A DNA stretch of 8,349 nucleotides from an uncultured Caryophanales bacterium (GCA_937897245.1 CALCBO010000253.1:1-8349), one strand, 5' to 3'. Numbered from the stretch's first letter, positions 1 to 6,614 are shown. Program-made: numbers and translations. Notes: generated from the letters alone by a model not told the origin.

Positions 1-1
1 T

Positions 2-52
2 AATAGAGGTTGGGATCCTACTGATGATGATTCTAATAATCCTTGGAAATAA
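2..52 (+). CDS. 3' end of an unidentified protein (partial)
   Basis: An open frame enters from the left edge and ends in TAA at 50-52. It encodes an acidic, Asn/Asp-rich tail with two tryptophans (NRGWDPTDDDSNNPWK). An intrinsic terminator follows directly, and its stem begins within the stop codon, which supports this being a real gene end. Sixteen residues are too few to assign a family. Its similarity in character (polar, Gly/Asn/Asp-rich) to surface or secreted protein tails is only an impression. Confidence 0.5.
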   Translation, partial: NRGWDPTDDDSNNPWK

Positions 53-80
53 AAACTTTCTTTTTAGAGAGTTTTTTTCT
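51..80 (+). terminator. Intrinsic terminator of the upstream gene
   Basis: AAAAACTTTCT (51-61) pairs with AGAGAGTTTTT (66-76) over 11 bp with one G-T wobble, around a TTTT loop, and the T run continues to 78. It separates the upstream gene from the flippase gene, so the flippase needs its own promoter. Confidence 0.8.
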
Positions 81-138
81 TGTTTAGATTCTTTAAATAA
101 TATAAAATATAAGTAAATGATATTATGATGGAGGATAT

Positions 139-1791
139 ATGAAGAAGGATATTACAATGAAGAAGAATAACTTAATAAATGGGGCAATGATTACTACTAT
201 AGGAATTGTAATTACAAAAATACTAGGTATTCTATATGTAATTCCTTTTCATTCGTTAATAGGAGAAAAAGGTGGAGCTTTATATGGATATGCTTATACT
301 ATTTATTTATTCTTTATGTCTATAGCTTCAGCTGGTATTCCTTTAGCAATTAGTAAAATAGTAGCAGAGTATCAAACTCTAGGATATTTACAAATTAAGA
401 ATAGAGTTTTTATATTAGGTAGAAGAATATCATTACTATTAGGAATAATATGTTTTTTAATAATAATGTTATTAGCTCCATTATTAGCTAAAGCAATATT
501 AGGTAATATTAGTGGGGGAAATACTATAGAAGATGTTACTTTTGTAATTAGAGTTATTGGAATGGCTATTTTAATAGTACCTTTATTAAGTGTATATAGA
601 GGTTATTTTGAAGGCCATAGATTTATGAGTCCACCATCTATTTCACAAATAATTGAACAATTAATTAGGGTATTAATTATTGTTTTTGGTAGTTATTTAA
701 GTATAAAAGTATTTCATTTAAAGTTAACAACAGTAGTAGGAGTATCTTTATTTGGAGCAGTAGTTGGAGCATTTATTGCTTATTTATATTTAGTACAGAA
801 GAGAATTAGAAATAAAAGTAGATTTCAAAGTAATATTCGTAAAGTAAATGAACCTATTATAAGTGATAAAGTATTAGTAAAAAAGATATTTTATTATGCT
901 ATACCATTTATTGGAATAGATATTTTTAAGACTATATATAATTATGTAGATATGGTAAGTGTAGTTAAAAACTTAGTATATGTCGCTGATTATAGTGTTG
1001 GGGATGCTGAGACAATATATGCAATGTTATCTACTTGGGGAGCTAAATTTAATATGATTGTTTTAGCAGTATCAACAGGAGTAATAGTAAGTTTAGTACC
1101 TAATTTAGCTAATAGTGTAGCTAAAAAAGATAAAAGAGGTATTAATTATAATATTTGTAGGTCTTTGGAAATATTATTTTTATTTATGATTCCTATTACC
1201 TTAGGAATATGTTTTTTAGCAAAACCTATATGGACTTTATTTTATGGTAATAGTTTATATGGAGCTAACTTATTAAGTTATTATATTTTTGTTGGTTTAT
1301 TTATTGGATTATTTACTGCAATGGTAACTATTTTGCAGACTTTAAATGATTATAAAATGGTTTTTATTAGTTTAATAGTAGGAGTTATTATTAAGGTGGT
1401 ATGTAATAAATACCTATTAGTTGTATTCTATCAAATGAAATTCCCACCTTATTATGGAGTTATTACTGCTACTATATTGGGATATTTTACATCTTTTATA
1501 ATAGCTTTAGTATATGTAAAAAGAAGATATCAAATATCTTTTGAAAAGACTACTCATTATTTTATAGATATTATATGTGGGGCTATACTAATGTTTATCT
1601 TAATGCTATTATTAAAGTTTATTGTGCCTGTATATTCTAATAATAGAGTTATGAATATTCCAATAATAATTATTTATACTTTAATTGGAGGTATAGTATA
1701 TTTTGTTTATACATATAAAATGGGTATTATTCAACATATTTTTGGAAAATCTTTGATAAATAAAGTTAGTAAAATGATTATTAAGAAATAA
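139..1791 (+). CDS. murJ: MurJ/YtgP-type lipid II flippase (MOP superfamily, SpoVB-like)
   Basis: Predicted polytopic membrane protein of 550 residues, close to the usual length of Firmicutes MurJ/YtgP, with about 14 hydrophobic segments along its length. The N-terminal region (KILGILYVIPF at 27-37, GGALYGYAYTIY at 45-56, then SAGIPLAISKIVAEYQTLG at 64-82) closely resembles B. subtilis YtgP, the MurJ that moves lipid-linked peptidoglycan precursor across the cytoplasmic membrane. SpoVB, YabM and YkvU are paralogues of the same family, so an undecaprenyl-linked polysaccharide substrate is the main alternative. The start is uncertain: ATG139 has GGAGG only 4 nt upstream, while ATG157 (giving MKKNNLING) has AAGAAGG 8 nt upstream. 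Either leaves the first membrane helix intact. It follows a terminator and is separated by 142 nt from the next gene, so it is probably monocistronic. Its neighbours also concern the cell wall. Confidence 0.85.
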   Translation: MKKDITMKKNNLINGAMITTIGIVITKILGILYVIPFHSLIGEKGGALYGYAYTIYLFFMSIASAGIPLAISKIVAEYQTLGYLQIKNRVFILGRRISLLLGIICFLIIMLLAPLLAKAILGNISGGNTIEDVTFVIRVIGMAILIVPLLSVYRGYFEGHRFMSPPSISQIIEQLIRVLIIVFGSYLSIKVFHLKLTTVVGVSLFGAVVGAFIAYLYLVQKRIRNKSRFQSNIRKVNEPIISDKVLVKKIFYYAIPFIGIDIFKTIYNYVDMVSVVKNLVYVADYSVGDAETIYAMLSTWGAKFNMIVLAVSTGVIVSLVPNLANSVAKKDKRGINYNICRSLEILFLFMIPITLGICFLAKPIWTLFYGNSLYGANLLSYYIFVGLFIGLFTAMVTILQTLNDYKMVFISLIVGVIIKVVCNKYLLVVFYQMKFPPYYGVITATILGYFTSFIIALVYVKRRYQISFEKTTHYFIDIICGAILMFILMLLLKFIVPVYSNNRVMNIPIIIIYTLIGGIVYFVYTYKMGIIQHIFGKSLINKVSKMIIKK

Positions 1792-1933
1792 TAGTAAAAT
1801 TATTATTATTATTATTGTGTAAAGTATAATTATTTTTTATAAAAATAATCGATTTATTTATAAATAAATGGTAAAATGAATATATAGTGTAATTAAATAA
1901 GATAAGTAAATCCTTTATAGTTGGAGGTAATAT
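1792..1933 (+). promoter_or_regulatory. AT-rich regulatory gap with extended -10 promoter before the hydrolase operon
   Basis: The gap contains a short ATT repeat (1799-1816), an all-A/T hairpin (ATTATTTTT / AAAAATAAT) without a clean U-tract, and then a perfect palindrome (1852-1869). The palindrome runs directly into TGGTAAAAT (1869-1877), which reads as an extended -10 element (TGn plus TAAAAT). No convincing -35 is visible at 17 nt, which is usual for extended -10 promoters. The ribosome site GGAGGT (1923-1928) sits 5 nt before ATG1934. Promoter placement is inferred from motif only. Confidence 0.45.
1852..1869. repeat. Perfect 18-bp palindrome next to the promoter (candidate operator)
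   Basis: ATTTATTTATAAATAAAT is identical to its reverse complement across all 18 bases and abuts the putative extended -10 at 1869-1877. The position suits a dimeric repressor site. Because the palindrome is pure A/T in an AT-rich gap, chance is a real alternative. Confidence 0.4.
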
Positions 1934-3307
1934 ATGTCAAAATTAGTATTAGAGACAGATAAATTGACGACTGCATCAGATAATTTACAACAATTAAGTT
2001 CTCAAATTGCTGATACAATTAATTCAGTAAGTAGTTATGATGTAAGTTGTGAAGATGGGTTTGAGTTTGCGAGTGCCAAAAGTGCTATTATTCATAATTT
2101 GGAAGCTTGTTCAAGTAAAATAAAGAATAGTGTAACATATTTGTCTAATGTAGTAAGTGCACATTCAGAATTACAAAATGGTTTTAAGTTTAATCCAGAT
2201 TCAGGTAGTAAAAATGGAGTTTCAAGTAATACAAATACTAGTAAGGATAATAGTAGTAATAGGCCAGGTTCCTCAACAAGTAGAAGTTCTACGGGTAATA
2301 GCTATAATTCTGGTTCAAGTAGTTCTTCTGGATCAAGTTATGCTACGGCTTCAACATCAGTTGTTGCTGGTACAATTTCTTCTGCAGGTACATCTTCTTC
2401 TACAGGTACAACTTCTTCAACAGTTCAGAAAAGAGTAGATACAAATACTAAGAATGAAAAAACTACTGAAGTAAAACCTAAATTTAATAAGGTTGGATAT
2501 GCTACTTATAATTCAAATAATCTTACAGATGAGACTAAAAAAGTTACGGGACATGAGATGTTTAGTTATGATGAAGATGGTTATGCTAAGTTAGATGGAA
2601 AATATGTAATAACTTGTGATTCTTCTATAGGTAAAGTTGGAGATGTTTTACGTTTTACTTTAAAAAATGGAGAGACAGTTGAATGTGTAATCGGAGTTGC
2701 GACTGTTGGATCAGAATATAAAGATACTATTAATTTTATGATAGATGAAAAGAAAGCAAATGGTTTTAAACCAAAAGATTTTAGTAAAAATATAATTGAA
2801 AATACTGAAAAAGTAGAGAATATAGGAAGTTGCATTGCGAGTACAAATGATCCTAGAGCAGGAGAAACATCAAGTGAGATGGTAAGAGGAGCTATAGATT
2901 GGGCTTTAGGAATAGCTGATGATGATAATCATGGGTATTCTCAGGCTACTCGTTATGGAAATCCAAATTATGATTGTTCTTCTTTAGTTATTTCTGCTTG
3001 GGATGCAGCTGGAGTTCCAGTGAAAGATGCTGGTGCTACTTATACGGGTGATATGAGAGAAGCTTTCTTATCTACTGGTCAATTTGAATGGATACCGGGA
3101 GATCCTGATGTTAATAGTTTACAGCCTGGAGATGTTTTATTATCAGAGAGTAGTCATACTGAAATGTATATTGGTAATGGTAAAAATGTTGGTGCTCATT
3201 ATGATGCTGATGGTATGAATGGTGATTCTTCTGGAAGTGAAATAAGTGTAGGAAATTATTATAGTCATCCCTGGGATGGTGTATTAAGATATATAGGTTC
3301 AAAATAA
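1934..3307 (+). CDS. Modular WXG/LXG-like protein with C-terminal NlpC/P60-superfamily peptidoglycan hydrolase
   Basis: Predicted 457-residue exported wall hydrolase with no signal peptide. Modules in order: a helical head (about 1-82) like small T7SS proteins, with Cys39 and Cys59; a Ser/Thr/Asn/Gly-rich linker (about 88-165); a middle domain (about 183-300) with the signature DGYAKLDGKYVITCDSSIGK and GDVLRFT, shared with the next gene; and a hydrolase domain (about 313-457). The last resembles phage Amidase_5 and NlpC/P60 enzymes: YDCSS gives the likely nucleophile Cys348, SSHTEMYIG the likely His408, and GAH the possible third residue His422. LQPGDVLL (396-403) is the usual strand before the catalytic His. 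It probably cuts a peptide or amide bond in peptidoglycan, but the bond cannot be told from sequence. Strong GGAGGT site 5 nt before ATG. It is first in a unit with the genes at 3321 and 4633. Export through a T7SS is inferred from the head and the WXG100 neighbours. Confidence 0.75.
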   Translation: MSKLVLETDKLTTASDNLQQLSSQIADTINSVSSYDVSCEDGFEFASAKSAIIHNLEACSSKIKNSVTYLSNVVSAHSELQNGFKFNPDSGSKNGVSSNTNTSKDNSSNRPGSSTSRSSTGNSYNSGSSSSSGSSYATASTSVVAGTISSAGTSSSTGTTSSTVQKRVDTNTKNEKTTEVKPKFNKVGYATYNSNNLTDETKKVTGHEMFSYDEDGYAKLDGKYVITCDSSIGKVGDVLRFTLKNGETVECVIGVATVGSEYKDTINFMIDEKKANGFKPKDFSKNIIENTEKVENIGSCIASTNDPRAGETSSEMVRGAIDWALGIADDDNHGYSQATRYGNPNYDCSSLVISAWDAAGVPVKDAGATYTGDMREAFLSTGQFEWIPGDPDVNSLQPGDVLLSESSHTEMYIGNGKNVGAHYDADGMNGDSSGSEISVGNYYSHPWDGVLRYIGSK

Positions 3308-3320
3308 AAGGAGGTTTATT

Positions 3321-4640
3321 ATGAGTGATAAATTTATGATAGAAACTGAAACCGTTTCATCTGTTGCTCAAAGTTTAAGTTCTATGATTAATGAATTATC
3401 TAGTTTGAGTGAATCTGTAAGTGGATATGATGTAACTTGTGAGGATGGTTTTAATTTTGAAGGACCAAAGGGAATTATTGCATCAAATATAGCCTCTTGT
3501 TCGACAAAAATTAGTAATACAATGAATGCTTTAAATACAGTTCAGAGCAGTATGCATTTTGAAGGAGTAAGCGATTCTGCTTCAGCAGCTAATTCATCAG
3601 ATAATGGTTCAAAAACATCAAAAAATTATTCTTCTGGAACTAATAGAAAAGCAAGTACTTCTACAAGAACACCAAGTGGTAGTTCTTCTGGCGGTGGTGG
3701 CGGAGGCTACACTGGCGGAGGTGGCGGAGGGGGCTACTCCGGTGGAGGTTCTTCCGGTGGTGGAAGTACTCCAAGTTATGCTGCAGTGACTCCTGCTGTT
3801 GCTAGTGGAACTTTAAAATCTACTGATAAGAATAAAGTTGATACTGGTAGTGATAGTGTTATTAGTAAGGTTAAGGTTGATAGTGATAAAACTGAGCTTA
3901 CAAATGTTCAAAAGAGAGATTCTGAACCAGCTAATATAAAGAGTGTTGGTTATGCTTATGCAATTTCTGATAAAATGTCTGCTGATTCTTCTAAGTTAAT
4001 TAAGGAGAAAGTTACATATGATTCTGATGGTTATGCCAAAATTGGAGATAGATATGTTGTTTCTTGTGATTCTTCAGTCGGAAAAGTAGGAGATGTTTTA
4101 CGTTTTACGAATGAAGATGGAACTGTTACAGAATTTGTTGTAGGTGTTAATACAGAAAGCAGTAAATATAAAAATCGTATTAATTTCCTTGTTGATAAGA
4201 ATTCTTCAAGTAATCTTCATGCTAATGAAATTAGTAAAAATATTTTAGCAAATAACAAGTCTATTGAAAATTATGGTAATATAAATGAGTATGGTAAAAA
4301 GGTAACGACAATTAGTGGAACTGTTGGAAATACACAATCTTCAACATCTACTAATAATACTCAGGCAACTGCTACTTCTGGAACATCTACTGATAATACT
4401 CAAGCAACTGCTACTTCCGGAATATCGACTAATAATAGTCAGACAACTGTTTCTGGAAGTTTGAATAGTGATCAAACAAGTAAAACTGTTGATACAAGTA
4501 GTATTACGGATAATAATATAGCTAATAGTTTAGATAATAATGATATAACTGTAACTGAAAATATGCAAAATATTATGGATAATGTTGATAATAATAATGG
4601 TGTAGAGGTAAAAGTGGAAGAAGGTGAGATAAATGGCTAG
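3321..4640 (+). CDS. Non-catalytic paralogue of the preceding modular protein, Gly-rich linker and Ser/Thr/Asn-rich tail
   Basis: This 439-residue protein repeats the architecture of its upstream neighbour without the hydrolase. The helical head (1-80) aligns across YDVTCEDGF (36-44), with Cys40 and Cys60 at the same 20-residue spacing as Cys39/Cys59 next door. A disordered linker follows, containing an almost pure Gly/Ser/Tyr tract (about 119-152). The shared middle domain spans about 207-320 (SDGYAKIGDRYVVSCDSS, then KVGDVLRF). The rest (about 330-439) is Ser/Thr/Asn-rich with three 13-residue repeats and an acidic end. No catalytic motif is visible, so it may be a scaffold, wall-binding partner or cofactor of the hydrolase rather than an enzyme. 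It has no signal peptide. AAGGAGG lies just upstream, 13 nt separate it from the previous stop, and it overlaps the next gene by 8 nt. A 20-base stretch of its middle domain is identical to that of its neighbour, which indicates duplication. Confidence 0.7.
   Translation: MSDKFMIETETVSSVAQSLSSMINELSSLSESVSGYDVTCEDGFNFEGPKGIIASNIASCSTKISNTMNALNTVQSSMHFEGVSDSASAANSSDNGSKTSKNYSSGTNRKASTSTRTPSGSSSGGGGGGYTGGGGGGGYSGGGSSGGGSTPSYAAVTPAVASGTLKSTDKNKVDTGSDSVISKVKVDSDKTELTNVQKRDSEPANIKSVGYAYAISDKMSADSSKLIKEKVTYDSDGYAKIGDRYVVSCDSSVGKVGDVLRFTNEDGTVTEFVVGVNTESSKYKNRINFLVDKNSSSNLHANEISKNILANNKSIENYGNINEYGKKVTTISGTVGNTQSSTSTNNTQATATSGTSTDNTQATATSGISTNNSQTTVSGSLNSDQTSKTVDTSSITDNNIANSLDNNDITVTENMQNIMDNVDNNNGVEVKVEEGEING
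3684..3770 (+). repeat. Glycine-repeat tract, locally GC-rich
   Basis: Within the paralogue gene, a run of GGC/GGT/GGA codons encodes blocks of 6 or 7 glycines interrupted by YT and YS, then shorter GGG blocks split by SS. It is markedly richer in G and C than anything else in the window and uses GGC and TCC codons that are rare elsewhere here. The tract is a flexible linker at protein level and a slippage-prone repeat at DNA level. Confidence 0.75.
4347..4463 (+). repeat. Three tandem 39-bp repeats coding for 13-residue Ser/Thr/Asn units
   Basis: The units read STNNTQATATSGT, STDNTQATATSGI and the more diverged STNNSQTTVSGSL (residues 343-381 of the paralogue). The first two differ at few bases, so they look like a recent in-frame expansion. 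They form part of the disordered tail. Confidence 0.7.
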
Positions 4641-4923
4641 ATATGTTTGTGCTTTTGATTCGGTTCGTGCAATCGGTAATAAGGTTAAGGAAGAGGGAAC
4701 TAATTTAAAAAATTCTATTAATACATATTCTACAACAATAGATAATGATTTGTCTGGTTGGACTGGTGGAACTGCAAAAAATAGTTTTGAGACTTCTAAT
4801 GGACAAATAGTTGCTTCTTCAACTGCTGATGCAGAATATATAATAGCTTTAGGTGAATTTATTGTAGAGGCAGCTAATCGAATTGAAGAGGTTGAAAATC
4901 AATTATCATCTCTTTCAATTTAA
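4633..4923 (+). CDS. WXG100-family small secreted protein
   Basis: The 96-residue length and a mid-protein turn SGWTGGTAKNSF (Trp43-Thr44-Gly45) between two predicted helices are the standard WXG100 (ESAT-6-like) hairpin. Such proteins leave the cell through type VII secretion as homodimers or heterodimers, often with a longer partner. There is no signal peptide. ATG4633 overlaps the preceding stop (TAG 4638-4640) by 8 nt, with AAGGTG at 4621-4626 as the ribosome site inside the upstream gene. Translation is therefore probably coupled to the modular paralogue, which suggests matched production and possibly a complex. A YxxxD/E export motif is not evident at the C terminus, so a partner may supply it. 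Confidence 0.85.
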   Translation: MARYVCAFDSVRAIGNKVKEEGTNLKNSINTYSTTIDNDLSGWTGGTAKNSFETSNGQIVASSTADAEYIIALGEFIVEAANRIEEVENQLSSLSI

Positions 4924-4946
4924 AGTGTAAAGTTTTGTAATATAAG

Positions 4947-4976
4947 TTGAAATTGTTTTAAATATTATAGTATAAT
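4947..4976 (+). promoter_or_regulatory. Sigma-A-type promoter of the second WXG100 pair
   Basis: TTGAAA (4947-4952) is followed by an 18-nt spacer and a perfect TATAAT (4971-4976). Transcription would start near 4983, leaving a short leader with AGGAGG at 4989-4994 before ATG5003. This gives the two genes at 5003 and 5330 expression independent of the hydrolase unit, though read-through from 4923 is possible because no terminator is seen between them. Confidence 0.75.
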
Positions 4977-5002
4977 GTATTTAAGGATAGGAGGAATGAT
5001 TA

Positions 5003-5314
5003 ATGAATTATCAAGGTGGATTATCAGTTGATCCAGCATTAATGCGTCAGTTAGGAGATGATACTAGAATAAATGCTCAACAATATTGGGAAGAATTATC
5101 TAGTTTAAGAAATAATGTTGAATCTTTAATAGGTATTTGGCATGGTAATGCTGCTGATGCATTTAATAACGCTTATAACAGCCAAAATGAAATATTTTCA
5201 GAGTTTGAAGCTAGATTAGAGGAGTTAGGAAGAGTTATAATGGTTAATTCTAGTGAATTTGCTGAGACTGAGGGTCATTTAACAGCAGAGGGTGCTAATT
5301 TATTTAATAATTAG
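5003..5314 (+). CDS. WXG100-family protein (ESAT-6-like)
   Basis: This 103-residue protein has the classic pattern: a first helix, then IGIWHGNAADAFNNAY with Trp46-His47-Gly48, then a second amphipathic helix. It is the most canonical WXG100 protein in the window. It has no signal peptide, and its likely role is as a T7SS substrate or as a dimer partner of the adjacent protein at 5330. It is preceded by the best promoter in the window and a strong AGGAGG site. Its stop codon TAG lies within the ribosome site of the next gene, so the two are probably co-translated and expressed at similar levels. No YxxxD/E motif is apparent in its own tail. Confidence 0.9.
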   Translation: MNYQGGLSVDPALMRQLGDDTRINAQQYWEELSSLRNNVESLIGIWHGNAADAFNNAYNSQNEIFSEFEARLEELGRVIMVNSSEFAETEGHLTAEGANLFNN

Positions 5315-5329
5315 GAGGTGTAATATTAT

Positions 5330-5641
5330 ATGGATCGTGAATTTGATGCAAGTGATTATAGTGATGCAAGAGATTTAGCTAATGCAATATTAAATAATGC
5401 AAAGAAAATGGAAGACATATTTGAAAAATTTGATCAAATAATGAATCAAATGTATACATCAGGTGGTGCTTGGGAAAGTTCAGGTGCAACACAAGCAGAA
5501 GAAGCTTTCCAATCTGATTTTCATTCTAGATTTTTGCCATTTGTTACTGATGTAACTAATATGAATAAGCATGTTAATGAAACAATTAATGCTTATGAAT
5601 CTATGGATAATACTGCAACAACTAAAGTTACAAGTGTTTAA
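5330..5641 (+). CDS. Divergent WXG100-like protein with YxxxD export motif
   Basis: This 103-residue protein has the size and two-helix pattern of WXG100 proteins, but the turn is GGAWESSGA, so Trp48 is followed by Gly at +4 rather than +2. The C-terminal helix carries Tyr89-ESM-Asp93, a match to the YxxxD/E general T7SS export signal, which its upstream partner lacks. This is the arrangement expected of a heterodimer in which one chain supplies WXG packing and the other the export signal. AGGAGGTG at 5313-5320 overlaps the previous stop and lies 9 nt before ATG. A terminator follows directly. Assignment to the WXG100 superfamily rests on size, context and motif, not on an alignment. Confidence 0.8.
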   Translation: MDREFDASDYSDARDLANAILNNAKKMEDIFEKFDQIMNQMYTSGGAWESSGATQAEEAFQSDFHSRFLPFVTDVTNMNKHVNETINAYESMDNTATTKVTSV

Positions 5642-5653
5642 TAGAAATTTTTT

Positions 5654-5682
5654 GAGTGTCAAGTGATGATACTCTTTTTTTT
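5654..5682 (+). terminator. Intrinsic terminator after the second WXG100 pair
   Basis: GAGTGTC (5654-5660) pairs with GATACTC (5668-5674), 7 bp with one G-T wobble, around a 7-nt loop, followed by eight T. It ends the unit of genes 5003 and 5330 and isolates the next gene transcriptionally. Confidence 0.85.
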
Positions 5683-5687
5683 ATTTA

Positions 5688-5716
5688 TGGACTTTTTAAA
5701 AATCATTTAGTAAAAT
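5688..5716 (+). promoter_or_regulatory. Possible promoter of the frameshifted hydrolase-like gene
   Basis: TGGACT (5688-5693, 4 of 6 matches to TTGACA) is followed by a 17-nt spacer and TAAAAT (5711-5716). TATGAT at 5725-5730 is an alternative -10 with a poor -35. GGGTGAT (5739-5745) is a plausible ribosome site for ATG5749. Confidence 0.4.
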
Positions 5717-5748
5717 TATATTAGTATGATTATCGAATGGGTGATAAT

Positions 5749-6577
5749 ATGAAAGTTGAAAGACTTCGGTTTCAAGTTATGGTATATTTAATGATGCAAT
5801 TTCAACTACTAGTTCTTTAAATTCGGCTGTAAGCTCATGTAAAGATAGTCTTGTACAGTGTAAAGGTGATTTGAGTGGTAATTCCATTTTTGAGGGCCCT
5901 ATTTGTGATGAGTGTGTTAATGCTTTTGGTAGTGTAGATACTAAGATTGCTGAAATTGCTAATCATTGTGGTGAAGTTGTAGATTATTTAAAAACAGCAT
6001 CTAACGATTATAATTCAAATGATAGTTCAAATTCTAAGGGTGTTCAAGCAGTTGGTTCTAAAAATGCGAAGAGTAATACTAATTATTCAGGAAAAATGAA
6101 ATTAGATGGTAATGTATTTGTTATTGATCAGCCTGTTGAAAAGGGGCAAAAGTATAATTTAAGTCAAGAAGATTTAGAGTGGGTAGGAAATGTCGCAGAC
6201 ATGAACAAGGATCTTTAGAAGGAGCTAAAATGGAATTATCATTAATGGCAAATTTGTATGAAAAAAATAAAGATAATTATAGTAATGTTAGATATTATGT
6301 TAAAAATAGTGGATGGTTTTCTTATAGGTCAATGACTGGAGAGACACCTTCTCAAGAATATATTGATGCTGCTCAAGAAGTATTGAATGAAGGCAATTTA
6401 TGCGTTCCTTCTGATATTGTGGAACATGATTGTTTTCAAGATTTTGGTTCTATTTCAACTGGTGATGTATACAATACTGATGATTATATTCCAGGCGAGA
6501 CTATTATTCATAATAATATGGAGCAGATTATATATTTCAGGGATTCGCACCTAATGGAGGAGATCCTTTTGGGATAA
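5749..6577 (+). pseudogene. Frameshifted third modular protein: helical head plus SleB-like wall hydrolase domain
   Basis: The coherent protein is spread over three frames. ATG5749, with GGGTGAT upstream, opens a frame that ends at 5820. From 5760 the next frame carries the helical head (SSYGIFNDAIS, NSIFEGPICDECVNAF) and a linker, up to LSQEDLEWVG near 6188. A third frame from about 6191 reads CRRHEQGSLEGAK and MELSLMANLYE, and on to EHDCF and ETIIHNN, ending at TAA 6577. A last shift near 6535 would restore FAPNGGDPFG (6544-6573) and read to 6627. EQGSxxGA with downstream IDAAQEVLNEG fits an SleB/CwlJ-like hydrolase of the kind I recall in Firmicutes, with Glu at 6203-6205 as candidate catalytic residue. 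All junctions are -1 shifts next to three-base homopolymers (AAA, AAA, TTT), so single-base deletions explain them. It could be a decayed gene or assembly error. TTG5871 begins inside the head and is not a credible start. Confidence 0.65.
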
Positions 6578-6581
6578 AAAT

Positions 6582-6614
6582 AAATAAAAAACACCTATTG
6601 GTGTTTTTATTTAG
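6582..6614. terminator. Bidirectional terminator between convergent genes
   Basis: AAAAACACC (6587-6595) pairs perfectly with GGTGTTTTT (6600-6608) around a TATT loop, with A-rich sequence on the left and T-rich sequence on the right, so it can work in both directions. The minus-strand stop codon (6607-6609) lies within the stem. It serves the frameshifted gene from the left and the FemAB gene from the right. Confidence 0.85.

Noticed and set aside
1799..1816. ATT trinucleotide repeat as a phase-variation switch
   Set aside because: Only six units, in an AT-rich gap upstream of the placed promoter, and with no evidence of spacing control. Simple composition bias explains it.
2157..2438. Overlapping plus-strand open frame rich in Val, Leu and Gln inside the first modular gene
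   Set aside because: It is the shifted-frame reading of a Ser/Thr codon tract, has no ribosome site, and lies wholly within a better-supported gene.
3604..3789. Overlapping open frame across the glycine tract
   Set aside because: This is a low-complexity artefact of GGN repeats read in another frame, with no independent start signal.
4347..4463. Tandem repeats as a CRISPR-like array
   Set aside because: The units are contiguous, in frame and coding, with no spacers.
5749..5820. Programmed -1 ribosomal frameshifting at the start of the third modular gene
   Set aside because: No X-XXY-YYZ slippery heptamer is present at the junction, and two further independent shifts are needed downstream. 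Mutation or sequence error is simpler.
5871..6218. Separate 115-residue protein starting at TTG5871
   Set aside because: Coherent head sequence (SSYGIFNDAIS and onward) is encoded upstream in the same frame back to 5760, so the TTG is internal to a longer frameshifted gene.
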